Part shown: piece after piece, positions 39,021 to 47,565 of the stretch
How the letters are laid out: the number at the start of each line of letters is the position of its first letter
Numbering within the stretch: the first letter of the stretch is position 1
DNA from: Corynebacterium sp. HMSC074A01
GTDB lineage: Bacteria > Actinomycetota > Actinomycetes > Mycobacteriales > Mycobacteriaceae
Direction of reading: 5' to 3'
DNA: 64,000 nt
Assembly: GCF_001831515.1 (NCBI RefSeq)
Contig: NZ_KV825630.1
Span: 251,575 to 315,574, forward strand
Notes under the pieces: model-generated
What the model saw: only the letters and a program-made list of their open reading frames with translations
Databases searched by the model: none
Told to the model about the DNA's origin: nothing
Program-made: the position numbers and the translations under genes

Positions 39021-39811
39021 TGCTGACTATCTCGAACGTGCACAAGACCTTCTTCCCCGGCACCGCCAACGAACGCACCGCGCTTGCCGGCGTCGACCTG
39101 GATCTCGCCGAGGGCGACTTCTGCACCATCATCGGCTCCAACGGCGCGGGCAAGTCGACGTTGCTCAACACCGTCGCGGGCCGCCTGCGCCCGGACACGG
39201 GCAGCGTGCATATCGACGGCACCGACATCACGCGGATGAAGGAGCACCAGCGCGCCACCCTGATCGGCCGCGTGTTCCAGGACCCGCTCGCCGGTACCGC
39301 CCCGAACCTCACGATCGAGGAGAACCTCTCGCTTGCCTACCTGCGCGGCAAGCGCCGCGGGCTCGGCCGCTCCCTGAGCAGCACACGACGCGAGTTCTTC
39401 CGCGAGCAACTTTCCACCCTGGAGCTGGGCCTGGAAGACCGCATGGGGCACAAGGTGGGCTTGCTCTCCGGCGGGCAGCGCCAGGCGCTCTCCCTGCTCA
39501 TGGCCGGGTTCACCCAACCAAAGGTGATGCTGCTCGACGAGCACACCGCCGCCCTCGATCCCCAGCGCGCCGACCTGGTGACCACCCTGACCCACAGCAT
39601 CGTGGAGGAAGGCGGGCTGACCACACTCATGGTCACCCACAACATGGAGCAGGCGCTGCGGGTGGGTAACCGCTTGATCATGATGCACGAGGGCCGCATC
39701 GTCTGGCAGGCCGCAGGCGAGGACAAGAGTAAGCTCACCGTCCACGACCTGCTCGCCCAGTTCGCCAAGATCAAGGGCGCAACCTTGTCCGACAAGGCGT
39801 TTTTGGGCTAG
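39020..39811 (+). CDS. ABC transporter ATPase (TrpZ-like)
   Basis: A 263-residue ATPase with Walker A GSNGAGKST (about residues 38-46), signature LLSGGQRQ (about 153-160), Walker B VMLLDEHT (about 172-179, with His where a Pro is more usual) and H-loop MVTHNMEQ. The LLDEHTAALDP variant is typical of this subfamily. The start overlaps the permease stop by one base (TAATG). It energises uptake through the preceding permease. Confidence 0.9.
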   Translation: MLTISNVHKTFFPGTANERTALAGVDLDLAEGDFCTIIGSNGAGKSTLLNTVAGRLRPDTGSVHIDGTDITRMKEHQRATLIGRVFQDPLAGTAPNLTIEENLSLAYLRGKRRGLGRSLSSTRREFFREQLSTLELGLEDRMGHKVGLLSGGQRQALSLLMAGFTQPKVMLLDEHTAALDPQRADLVTTLTHSIVEEGGLTTLMVTHNMEQALRVGNRLIMMHEGRIVWQAAGEDKSKLTVHDLLAQFAKIKGATLSDKAFLG

Positions 39812-39816
39812 CACCC

Positions 39817-40551
39817 GTGAGCCGCGGCAAGCCCCGCGCGCCGAAGCGGCGCATCGAGGGTGACTATCCCATCGCCACTGGCACCGCCGCCATCGTCGCC
39901 GACCCGGCGCGCGATGGCGGCTTCACGCTTGAGGTCAACCGTGTGCCCTCCTCGTATGTCGTACTCGGTGCGCCGGAGGTGCTCCACTACGACTACATGC
40001 GCTGGTTCGCCGAGATCCTCGCCTCCCACGCCCTCCCCGAAAGTTTTTCCGCCGTGCACTTGGGCGCGGGCGCGTGTTCCTTTGCCTCCTACGTGCAGCA
40101 CCGCTACCCCGATTCAGCCAACGTGGCGGTCGAGCTGGACCGCGAACTCGCCAAGCTGGTGCGCTGGGCCTTCGACCCGCCGGTGGAGCTGAAAGTCGCT
40201 GAGGCGCGTGCGTTTACCCACGCGCTTGCGCCCGGATCTCAGGATCTCATCGTCCGGGACGTCTTCGCCGGCCCCGCTACCCCGCGTGCGCTGACCACCG
40301 TGGAGTTCTACACCGCCGTGCGCCGCGCGCTGCGCCCCGGCGGGTTGTTCCTCGCCAACATCGGCGATACCAAAGGGCTGCCCACCACCCGCGCCGAGCT
40401 CGCTGGGCTGCGTGAGGTCTTCGGGCACACAGTCGTGCTCGCTGAAGGCAACGGGTATGGGAACGTGGTGGTTGGGGCGTCGACAAGCAGGCTCGAGGTG
40501 CCTGGGGCCTTGCTTATCGACGCCCACGAGCACACCCCGCGACGCGACTGA
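39817..40551 (+). CDS. Spermidine-synthase-like methyltransferase-fold protein
   Basis: A 244-residue Rossmann-fold protein resembling polyamine aminopropyltransferases. The nucleotide-binding loop is VHLGAGACSFASYV (about residues 75-88), followed by VAVELDRELAKLVRWAF and DLIVRDVFAGPATPRAL. The putrescine-binding N-terminal hairpin of true spermidine synthases is short, so the substrate may differ. It starts with GTG five bases after the ATPase stop and may be read with the transporter. Confidence 0.7.
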   Translation: MSRGKPRAPKRRIEGDYPIATGTAAIVADPARDGGFTLEVNRVPSSYVVLGAPEVLHYDYMRWFAEILASHALPESFSAVHLGAGACSFASYVQHRYPDSANVAVELDRELAKLVRWAFDPPVELKVAEARAFTHALAPGSQDLIVRDVFAGPATPRALTTVEFYTAVRRALRPGGLFLANIGDTKGLPTTRAELAGLREVFGHTVVLAEGNGYGNVVVGASTSRLEVPGALLIDAHEHTPRRD

Positions 40552-40596
40552 TTAAAGTCTATCGGCGTCCGGCGAAGCTACGTACGAAGGAGGCCA

Positions 40597-41685
40597 ATGT
40601 TGCACCATTTCAGCCCGCTGTTTCACATGGGGCCCGCCAAGCGCGACCATATTCCTGCGTTTCGCACCGCGCTGGGCGTGGCGATCCCCATGTTTACGCT
40701 GCTGGCGCTTGGGCGACTTGACCTTGCCATTTACGCGAGCTTCGGCGCGTTTACCGGCGTGTATGGCAGGCACGCCACGCGCGCGATGCGGCTCGAGCAC
40801 CACATCCTGGCGGGCATCGCGCTGACGCTGTCGGTCACGCTCGGCGCGACGATTGCGTGGTTCAGCCTCAGCCCGTGGATTCTGCTGCTTGTCAGCTCGG
40901 TGACGTCATCGGTGTGGGCGACGATCGCGCTGGCCACCGACATGAAGCCGACCGGGTCGGTGTTTGTGATTTTCTCGGTCGCCGCGGTCGGCTCCCTCGA
41001 TAATCCGGTGCATCCGCTGCTCGCCTTCGCCATCGCTGGCGGAGCCGCGCTGGTGTGCCTTGTGCTCGGCCAGCTGTCCCACCTCATTGGCGAGGGGCCC
41101 GGCGGAGACGCCCACGCTCCCGAGCGCCCCAACCGCGCCCCGGACGCAGGCCCCGTGCCGCGCCGTCGACTGCGGGTGGAGGCCAGCCGCTTTTTCTTCT
41201 CGCCGTTGCTCGCTGGCACCATTGGCCTGATCTCGGTTGAGCTTATCGATCCGCTCTCCCACTTCTACTGGGCGATGGTCGCCGCCGTGGCACCACTGGT
41301 CAACTCGCGGTTCAAGGTGCAGTACTACCGCGCCATCGAACGCGTCCTCGGCACGCTGAGCGGCATTGCCATTACCGGCTTCTTGCTCTCGCACTCGCTG
41401 CAGGGATGGCAGATCGTGGTGTGGATCGTCGTGTTGCAGTACCTCACCGAGATGTACGTGACGCGCAACTACACCATCGCCGCAAGCTTTATCACCCCGA
41501 CCGCACTGCTAATGATCCAGACGGTGCAGGCCTCCCCCGTCGGTCCCATGCTGCTGGCGCGAACGGCCGAAACCGTGCTTGGCGCATTAGCTGCGCTCAC
41601 GATCATCGCGGTCGGCTACGTACGCAAGTACCCCACGGTGGTCATGCCTTCCCGGGGCACTACAACCCAATCTCCTCGCCAGTAG
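40597..41685 (+). CDS. FUSC-family membrane protein
   Basis: A 362-residue membrane protein of the FUSC/aromatic-acid-exporter-like type. The first four helices (residues about 25-130, e.g. TALGVAIPMFTLLALGRLDLAIYASFGAFTG) repeat as a second bundle at about 195-345. Such proteins are linked to export of aromatic or fusaric-acid-like compounds. GAAGGAGG precedes the ATG. The last 26 bases overlap the convergent 2H phosphoesterase gene. Confidence 0.8.
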   Translation: MLHHFSPLFHMGPAKRDHIPAFRTALGVAIPMFTLLALGRLDLAIYASFGAFTGVYGRHATRAMRLEHHILAGIALTLSVTLGATIAWFSLSPWILLLVSSVTSSVWATIALATDMKPTGSVFVIFSVAAVGSLDNPVHPLLAFAIAGGAALVCLVLGQLSHLIGEGPGGDAHAPERPNRAPDAGPVPRRRLRVEASRFFFSPLLAGTIGLISVELIDPLSHFYWAMVAAVAPLVNSRFKVQYYRAIERVLGTLSGIAITGFLLSHSLQGWQIVVWIVVLQYLTEMYVTRNYTIAASFITPTALLMIQTVQASPVGPMLLARTAETVLGALAALTIIAVGYVRKYPTVVMPSRGTTTQSPRQ

Positions 41686-42160
41686 CGGGGCGATAATACA
41701 CGGCCCGCTCGGCGTGCAGCGTCTTGAAATGGGGGCTGGTCACCTCAGCGAGCGCGCTGAGGTAGTTCGGCACCATCGCTTTCGGGATGCGCAAACCCAT
41801 GGTCAGGTGTGGCACCCACCTGGCCCCGCGACCATGCGGGTTCAACGCGCTCAGCGCCCGGGCCGCCGCGTCGAGATCCTCCGGCGCTTCGAGCAGCCAG
41901 GAGACGGTCTGCTTCGACTTCGTGCCGAAGACCACCACGCCAACCCGGTCCAGCCGCGCGGGCAACAGCGGCGGGAGCAGGGCCGCGGCCTCCTCCACGA
42001 CCCGCTGCTCCATGTGCTGCGCAAACGTCACCGAAATGTGCGGACGCTGGTGCTGCTGCGGAAATCCCTGCTGGTGCAGCGCCGCGTAGATCGAACGCAC
42101 TTCTTCTTCCTCGCGTTCGCTCAGGCGCAGGAGGATATTTTCCGGGGAGCGCGCTGACAT
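41660..42160 (-). CDS. 2'-5' RNA ligase-like 2H phosphoesterase
   Basis: A 166-residue protein with the two HxS/T motifs of the 2H superfamily, PHISV (about residue 41) and PHLTM (about residue 117), separated by the usual 75 residues. These enzymes cleave or form 2',5'-phosphodiester or cyclic phosphate bonds in RNA. The substrate here is unknown. It lies nine bases after the preceding minus-strand gene and probably shares its transcript. Confidence 0.82.
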   Translation of the reverse strand: MSARSPENILLRLSEREEEEVRSIYAALHQQGFPQQHQRPHISVTFAQHMEQRVVEEAAALLPPLLPARLDRVGVVVFGTKSKQTVSWLLEAPEDLDAAARALSALNPHGRGARWVPHLTMGLRIPKAMVPNYLSALAEVTSPHFKTLHAERAVYYRPATGEEIGL

Positions 42161-42169
42161 ACGTACCTG

Positions 42170-42634
42170 TTAGACGAACTCGATGGAGTCGAGCAGATGC
42201 TGGAACTCGGGCGCCAGCTCCTGGATGCGTCCTACGTCCGCGGTGAGCACAATCATTACCACCCAGCGGGTGTCCCCGCCCTGCTCGCGCAGGATGAGGT
42301 AGTTCTGCAGCTGGGCGACCTCACCCCGGGTGCCGTCTGCGGCAGACGCACTCAGCGTGACCTGCTGCAGGCCCGCATTCCCGTCCGGGCTGACCTCGCC
42401 CTGCTCCACGCGCGGGTTCTGCCCAGCCTGCTCTAGGCGCGCGAGGTTGTCCTTCATCACCGCCTGCATGTCGGCGTCTTCGGCGAGCGTGGCGGTCAGC
42501 CCGCTAATCGTCGGTGGCATGAACACGGACTGCTCGGCATCCGCGGGACGGGTGAGCAGAAAGTCCATGTTCGCGGGCGTCGATACCTGCGCCCAGTGCT
42601 CGTTGGGAAGGGAAAACTTATACTTCGTGGCCAT
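42170..42634 (-). CDS. Conserved hypothetical protein
   Basis: A 154-residue soluble protein that I do not recognise. It is mainly alternating strands and ends in a helix (QELAPEFQHLLDSIEFV), which resembles DUF1795-like stress-protein folds, but the similarity is weak. ATG 42634 was chosen over an in-frame TTG three codons upstream because TACCCT lies eight bases before the ATG and no SD is visible. It may be co-transcribed with the 2H phosphoesterase gene. Confidence 0.6.
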   Translation of the reverse strand: MATKYKFSLPNEHWAQVSTPANMDFLLTRPADAEQSVFMPPTISGLTATLAEDADMQAVMKDNLARLEQAGQNPRVEQGEVSPDGNAGLQQVTLSASAADGTRGEVAQLQNYLILREQGGDTRWVVMIVLTADVGRIQELAPEFQHLLDSIEFV

Positions 42635-42683
42635 GGTGCTCAAGGGTACGGCACGGCAGCTTACTTACACACCCACACCTTAA

Positions 42684-42725
42684 CGACACCTTGTTTCCAT
42701 GTTGGCGACACCGTGTTGCTAACAT
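42684..42725. promoter_or_regulatory. Putative operator upstream of HrtB-like exporter
   Basis: CGACACC(T/G)TGTT occurs twice, at 42684 and 42706, exactly 22 bases apart. The second copy sits in an imperfect dyad (TGTT-gct-AACA) and adjoins a possible -10 element TAACAT (42720-42725). A TetR-family gene lies in the same cluster, so this is a candidate site for it. Confidence 0.4.
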
Positions 42726-42779
42726 GTGGTGCGCGGCCGCCCGGTCGCGTACCCACCAGGAAATTCAGGACGTTTCACC

Positions 42780-43928
42780 ATGTATCTCGCTTGGCGCGAA
42801 ATGCTGTTCGCGCGCACCCGCTTCCTCTTAATGGGCGCCGTGCTGGGGCTGATGTCCCTGCTCGTCGTCATCATCGCTGGACTTACCGCAGGGCTGGTCA
42901 ACGACGGTGTCTCCGGACTCAAAGCCTTAGACGCCGACGTCATCGCCTTTGAGGACGGCACCCAGACCGACTCGGCTTTTACCCGCTCGATCGTCGAGAC
43001 CGAAAAATCAGCGGCCTTCGCCGCGCTTGACCAGGTCGAAGACGCAGCCCCGCTGGGCCTGACCATCGTCAACGCACACAATCAAAACGGCACTGCCGTG
43101 GATCTGACCCTGCTGGGTGTCGAGCCCGACTCCTTCATCGCCCCAGAGGGCCTTCCCGAGATGGCCGCGCAGATTAAGGCCGCCAGCCAGAGCGCAACCC
43201 CGCACGACGTCATCGTTTCCGCCACGCTCCAGGACGAGGGCATCGCCGTGGGTGACACCATCACCATCGACCGCCTGGACACCCCGCTCAACGTCGTCGG
43301 CTTCGCGGATGGTCAGCGCACCTTCGGCCACGTCGACGTCGCCTACCTGCCTCTCGACGTCTGGCAGGAAATCCACGCCGGTGCCCGCCACGGCGAGCCG
43401 GTCAACCCGGAGGCCTACGACGAGACCTCCGTCATCGTGGCCAAAACCACCGACACCCCAGACTCCGCAGCGCTGAGCGACGCCTCCGGCCTCGACGTCC
43501 GCACCTTAAAGGAAAGCTTCGACTCCTCCCCCGGTTACACCGCCGAGATGATGACGCTGACCATGATCAAGTGGTTCCTCTTCGTCATCGCCGCGCTCGT
43601 CACCGGCGCGTTCTTCCTGGTGTGGACCATCCAGCGCGCAGGCAGCATCGCCACGCTGCGCGCCATGGGTGCCACCAAGGGCTTCCTGCTGCGCGACAGC
43701 ATCGGCCAGGCCGTGACCATCCTCGCCATCTCGATTGTTACCGGCGCGCTCATCGCCGTTGGCCTCGGCAGCCTACTGGAGCAAACCGCCATGCCGTACG
43801 CCACCGAGTTCGGCTCCGTCATCGGCGGCAGCGTCATCCTGTTCGTCGCAGGCCTGATTGGCGCGCTCGTCGCCGTCTACCGCGTCACCCGCACCAACCC
43901 GCTCGCAGCCCTAGGAGAGAACCGATGA
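42780..43928 (+). CDS. FtsX-domain ABC permease, HrtB/DevC-like
   Basis: A 382-residue permease of the MacB/FtsX type. It has an N-terminal helix (LLMGAVLGLMSLLVVIIAGLTAGLV), a large extracellular domain (residues about 40-260), then three helices at about 268-300, 320-345 and 352-372. The N-terminus MYLAWREMLFARTRF resembles corynebacterial HrtB heme exporters. It overlaps the ATPase gene by four bases. Heme is the best-guess substrate, but the family also includes drug and lipid exporters. Confidence 0.8.
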   Translation: MYLAWREMLFARTRFLLMGAVLGLMSLLVVIIAGLTAGLVNDGVSGLKALDADVIAFEDGTQTDSAFTRSIVETEKSAAFAALDQVEDAAPLGLTIVNAHNQNGTAVDLTLLGVEPDSFIAPEGLPEMAAQIKAASQSATPHDVIVSATLQDEGIAVGDTITIDRLDTPLNVVGFADGQRTFGHVDVAYLPLDVWQEIHAGARHGEPVNPEAYDETSVIVAKTTDTPDSAALSDASGLDVRTLKESFDSSPGYTAEMMTLTMIKWFLFVIAALVTGAFFLVWTIQRAGSIATLRAMGATKGFLLRDSIGQAVTILAISIVTGALIAVGLGSLLEQTAMPYATEFGSVIGGSVILFVAGLIGALVAVYRVTRTNPLAALGENR

Positions 43929-44599
43929 GCCCCGCACTTGAACTTATCGACGTCACCATCACCTACAGCGACGGCGATGCACAAGTCACCGCCCTCGACC
44001 GCGTCAACTTAAGCGTCAACCCCGGCGAGTTCGTTGCCATCGTCGGCCCCTCCGGCTCCGGCAAGTCCACGCTCCTCGCGGTCGCGGGCGCGCTGACCTC
44101 CCCGGATTCCGGGCAGGTCACCGTCGCGGGCCAGGAGATCACCGGCTTCGACGACGCCGGACTCGCCGAAATTCGCCGTAAGCACATCGGCTTCGTCTTC
44201 CAGTCCTCCGGCAGCCTGCCCTCCGCGCTGACCGCCGAGGAACAGCTCGAACTCGCTGCCCGCGCCGCAGGCACCCGCGGCCGCTACTCGAATGCCGAGC
44301 TGCTCGAAAAGGTCGACATGACCAGCCGCGCCCACCACCGCCCCGGCAGCCTCTCCGGCGGCGAGCGCCAGCGCGTCGGCATCGCGCGTGCGCTCGTGGC
44401 CAATCCGCAGGTGCTGCTTGTCGACGAGCCCACCGCCGCCCTCGACCGCACCCGCTCCCAGGAAATCGTCGAGCTGCTTGCCCGCGAGTGCCACGAGTTC
44501 AACGTCGCCGGTGTCATGGTGACCCACGACTACGAAGTGTTGCGGCGCTGTGACCGAGTCCTAGAGATGGTCGACGGAAAACTCAGCGCAACGAAGTAG
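43925..44599 (+). CDS. ABC ATPase, HrtA/LolD-like
   Basis: A 224-residue ATPase partner of the preceding permease. Walker A is GPSGSGKST (about residues 41-49), signature LSGGERQR (about 142-149), Walker B VLLVDEPT and H-loop MVTHDYE. The ATG overlaps the permease stop (ATGA). A TetR-type regulator gene follows 28 bases later. Confidence 0.9.
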   Translation: MSPALELIDVTITYSDGDAQVTALDRVNLSVNPGEFVAIVGPSGSGKSTLLAVAGALTSPDSGQVTVAGQEITGFDDAGLAEIRRKHIGFVFQSSGSLPSALTAEEQLELAARAAGTRGRYSNAELLEKVDMTSRAHHRPGSLSGGERQRVGIARALVANPQVLLVDEPTAALDRTRSQEIVELLARECHEFNVAGVMVTHDYEVLRRCDRVLEMVDGKLSATK

Positions 44600-44627
44600 T
44601 ACCTTTTCGCAGCGCTAAACTGGGTAC

Positions 44628-45194
44628 ATGCCGAAAATCACGGAATCAACCGTGGCCGAGCACCGCGCAATGCAACACCGCGCGGTGCTCGACGCCGCAC
44701 AGCACCTCATCATTGCCGGTGCCGGGAAAGTCCCCACCCTGGCCGAAGTCGCATCCGAAGTCGGCCTGGCGCGCTCCAGCGTCTACCGCTACGCCTCCTC
44801 CCAGCACGACCTCATGGTTCAGCTCCTCGTCCATGCCACCGAGACCTGGAACGAGCAGCTCGCCGCAGCCGTGGAAAGCGCGCCTCCGGAAGCGGAAGCG
44901 CGTATCTGCGCCTACGTGGATGCGATGCTTGACCTGTTCATCCACGGCTCGCACGGGGCGCTCATGACCGCGGCACACCAGTTCCCTGAAGCGTTTGCGA
45001 ACGAGGAAGTACAGGCAGCGCACGCAGGCTTCGAAGACATCGTCAAAAGCTTCTGCCCCGGCGTCTCCCCTACCGACATCGCCCTGCTCAACGCCGCGAT
45101 CACCCGCGCCTCGGAGATGGCAGACCAACCAACCGAGCTCGCACACGCGACCGCAACCCTGCACGAGATGGCGAAAGCCCTCGTCGCGGCTTAG
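44628..45194 (+). CDS. TetR-family regulator
   Basis: A 188-residue repressor. The N-terminal helix-turn-helix is TLAEVASEVGLARSSVYRYASSQHDLMVQL (about residues 38-68) and the rest is a helical ligand-binding domain. Its location after the ABC exporter genes suggests it controls them. TAAACT ends six bases before the ATG, so its own transcript is probably leaderless. Confidence 0.85.
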   Translation: MPKITESTVAEHRAMQHRAVLDAAQHLIIAGAGKVPTLAEVASEVGLARSSVYRYASSQHDLMVQLLVHATETWNEQLAAAVESAPPEAEARICAYVDAMLDLFIHGSHGALMTAAHQFPEAFANEEVQAAHAGFEDIVKSFCPGVSPTDIALLNAAITRASEMADQPTELAHATATLHEMAKALVAA

Positions 45195-45205
45195 TCTTGG
45201 GTTCC

Positions 45206-45736
45206 ATGCGAAAAACCCTGCTAGTGCTCAGCGCACTCCCGCTTGCCGCATGTGCGGGCGAGGATACGCCCGAACCGCCCGCGATCACGACGACAGTCAC
45301 GTCGACGGAAGTCAGTGCGGAGACCGAGGAGGCGGGCGTCGAAAGCCAAGCTCTTGCGACTGTAGAACTCGCGCCCGACGAGATTGCGCTGACGGGCACG
45401 CTCAAGGCCGTGCACTTTAGCGACATGACCCCGGCCGACGTTTACGAGCAGGTCAAAGGTGATGTGGACAACGAGTCGACCTATTACGCAATTGAGCTCG
45501 ACCCGCAGGTGCCGGTGACAGCGAAGGGCGGGGCCGGCATGATCGAGCAGCACCCCGAGTGGGCGATCGTGGGAGTGAGTTCGCGCGCAGGAAGCATGGA
45601 CTGGACGCAGTACGAGGGCCACCGCCTGCGCGTACTCGTGCGGCCCGACCAAATGACCTACGGCACCGACATCTCGCTCCCGCCGCTGGCCGTCATGATC
45701 CACAACTCCGACTACCAACCGGAGATCCTGGACTAA
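45206..45736 (+). CDS. Lipoprotein, paralogue 1
   Basis: A 176-residue lipoprotein (lipobox LAAC, Cys16) with a Thr/Glu-rich linker and a beta-rich domain from about residue 60. Function is unknown. The domain is clearly related to that of 53560-54222: both have an N-terminal pattern TYY or VYY with 'D..VP/VN.TA.K.G', then a Trp-Asp motif, and end near MIH/VGIEVLN. TAGTCT lies seven bases upstream of the ATG, suggesting a leaderless transcript. A similar leaderless start is present in the paralogue. Confidence 0.7.
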   Translation: MRKTLLVLSALPLAACAGEDTPEPPAITTTVTSTEVSAETEEAGVESQALATVELAPDEIALTGTLKAVHFSDMTPADVYEQVKGDVDNESTYYAIELDPQVPVTAKGGAGMIEQHPEWAIVGVSSRAGSMDWTQYEGHRLRVLVRPDQMTYGTDISLPPLAVMIHNSDYQPEILD

Positions 45737-45822
45737 AGAAACAATATCGTGCCTGGTCAGGAGCTATTTTTGGTAGAATGCAGGCAGTAGATCTGCACCA
45801 TTTTTCCCAGAAGGGATTAGCC

Positions 45823-45966
45823 ATGACCACGAACTCGCCCCCTGCACGCAAGAACCAGAAGCTGTTGAAGAGCAAGATGAATTTCAGCCGCGAGGATCTG
45901 GCCGAGCTGCGAGGCACCCGACTCCGCTTTCGCGGTGTCCTAAAGGGACAGAGCCCCCGGATGTAG
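45823..45966 (+). CDS. Small basic protein, unknown
   Basis: A 47-residue ORF with a good ribosome binding site (AAGGGA, eight bases before ATG). The protein is strongly basic (RKNQKLLKSKMNF, RGTRLRFRGVLKGQ) and could bind nucleic acid. A possible -10 (TAGAAT near 45774) and an inverted repeat TGCAG/CTGCA lie ahead of it. I recognise no family. It may be chance, but the ribosome site and promoter favour a real gene. Confidence 0.4.
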   Translation: MTTNSPPARKNQKLLKSKMNFSREDLAELRGTRLRFRGVLKGQSPRM

Positions 45967-46004
45967 CAGCGCATCCGGGAGTCCTCGCCTGTCTCGATGT
46001 TGAA

Positions 46005-46364
46005 CTAGCTGCGCTTGATGTTTTCCATTTTCTTGCCGCGGGCGAGCTCGTCGACAAGCGAGTCCATCATGCGGATGCGGCGCATGAGGTCATTTTCGAC
46101 GTCCTCCACACGCACTCCGCACACTTTGCCGGTAATCAACTCCGCGTTCGGGGTAAGCGCGAGGTCGGCGAAAAACTCCCGCAGCGTTTTCTCCGACTCA
46201 GCCGCATCCTGGAGCTCCGCGGGACTCAGCTGAGTGAACCAGCCGAGGATGTCATCGAGCTCCTCGCGCGTGTGCCCTTTCCTCTCGACCTTGGCCACGT
46301 AGTTGGAGTAAATGTCGCCAAAAGGGTAAGCGAAAACCCGCTCAAGCATTGCTTCTTCGTTCAT
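46005..46364 (-). CDS. DUF2200 family protein
   Basis: A 119-residue protein of DUF2200. It has the signature FGDIYSNYVAKVERKGHTREELDDILGWFT (about residues 15-44) and a helical C-terminal half (ADLALTPNAELITGKVCGVRVEDVEN). Function is unknown. ATG 46364 gives the full family length. Confidence 0.85.
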   Translation of the reverse strand: MNEEAMLERVFAYPFGDIYSNYVAKVERKGHTREELDDILGWFTQLSPAELQDAAESEKTLREFFADLALTPNAELITGKVCGVRVEDVENDLMRRIRMMDSLVDELARGKKMENIKRS

Positions 46365-46501
46365 TTATGTTCCTCCCTCGCGTCTTCGTGTAGTTGTGAG
46401 TGGTTGCCCGAGTCCCCCTTAGGAACGCGAGATGTAGGCGCGCGGCGACCACCTTAGTTCAACCATTACGCATCAGCCGACCTCGACCAGTAACAACTCC
46501 A

Positions 46502-46630
46502 ATGACAAAACAGCCGGTCCATTACAAGGTCGAATTCACGGCCCGTGCACGACAGCAGCTAAAAACGATGGACCGCTTTGATGCCTGCCTCATCGCCACG
46601 TGGATCAAGGACAACTTGAACGGCTGCACC
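46502..46630 (+). pseudogene. RelE/ParE toxin remnant, N-terminal part
   Basis: The first 40 codons (YKVEFTARARQQLKTMDRFD and the ATWIKDNLNGC strand/helix) match the N-terminus of a RelE/ParE-type mRNA interferase. The remaining catalytic half is missing, and the frame runs on unbroken into the arfB-like gene beginning at 46667. No antitoxin gene is adjacent. Confidence 0.6.
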
Positions 46631-46666
46631 TACGCCTCCCTCCATCACGAACGTAAAGTGGGCGGT

Positions 46667-47110
46667 ATGAACGACCTCACCATCGCGCCCGGGCCAGGGA
46701 TCCCCTGCGGTGTGGTCATCGCTGCCGCGGACCTGACGGAGCGGTTCGCAAGATCATCGGGGCCCGGCGGCCAGGGCGTCAACACCACAGACAGCAAGGT
46801 CCAGCTCTCTCTCGATGTCGAAGCGTGCGCATCGCTTTCCGACGCCCAACGTCAACGCCTCTTAACCAACCTCGAGCACCGCCTGGACGGCACTGTGCTC
46901 ACCGTGAGCGCTTCGACTCGGCGGTCGCAGATCCGCAACCGCGCGGAAGCACGACGCCGCATGGCCGCCCTCCTGCGCGAAGCGCTCGCCCCACCTCCTC
47001 CACCGCGGCGGAAGACGAAGCCGACGCGGGCCTCGGTGCGGCGTCGTCTCGAGGCGAAGAAGCGGCGCTCGGAGCTCAAGTCCACGAGGCGACGACCGCA
47101 GATTCCCTAG
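46667..47110 (+). CDS. arfB: Peptidyl-tRNA hydrolase ArfB, copy 1
   Basis: A 147-residue release-factor-like protein that frees stalled ribosomes. The GGQ catalytic loop is SSGPGGQGVNTTDSKVQL (about residues 30-47). The basic C-terminal tail (RRKTKPTRASVRRRLEAKKRR) enters the empty mRNA channel in ArfB proteins, and it is present here. TAAAGT ends seven bases before ATG 46667, suggesting a leaderless start, so the RelE remnant upstream is probably not fused in practice. Confidence 0.85.
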   Translation: MNDLTIAPGPGIPCGVVIAAADLTERFARSSGPGGQGVNTTDSKVQLSLDVEACASLSDAQRQRLLTNLEHRLDGTVLTVSASTRRSQIRNRAEARRRMAALLREALAPPPPPRRKTKPTRASVRRRLEAKKRRSELKSTRRRPQIP

Positions 47111-47166
47111 TTCCTCCTTCGCTGGTGCTGTGTAGCGGCCAGAGCCGGGAATGCCACTGTCACTGG

Positions 47167-47424
47167 ATGGAACCTGTGTACCCTTTGGGTGTCATTGACG
47201 CCCGACGTTTCGCACGGCACCGCTCGGACTGGTCCCGCGCGACGATCGGGTGCCTCGAACGCCGCAGCACCACCGTCTTACGCGCAGCCACGAAGCCAGA
47301 ACATGTTCCGGTATTGCGCGAGCTCGGCGTGTTTGACCAACTTGTGCACGAGAATCATGCCTTCGACAACACCCTCGACGCGTTCGCCCACGCCCGGCTG
47401 CATCAGGCGCGCATTCAGCAATAG
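47167..47424 (+). pseudogene. STAS-like fragment (possible SulP C-terminus)
   Basis: An 85-codon segment whose last part, 'PVLRELGVFDQLVHENHAFD' then TLDAFAHA, resembles the C-terminal STAS end of SulP anion transporters. The first half is unrecognisable and no transporter part adjoins it. It is treated as a remnant. Confidence 0.4.
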
Positions 47425-47565
47425 GATTTATGCCACACAAAAGCGGGCGCGAATGCATTAAACGTCCTGCCTGCTACCCCGCGTTCTACCGGTCCGACCA
47501 CCTGCCGACGCACGATACCTGGACGCCGATGTGAGCGTAATTGCTTGGCGCGTAGCATTGGTGAC

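Noticed and set aside
47167..47424. Calling this segment a functional gene
   Set aside because: It lacks a ribosome site and the first half has no recognisable domain. Only the end resembles a STAS domain.
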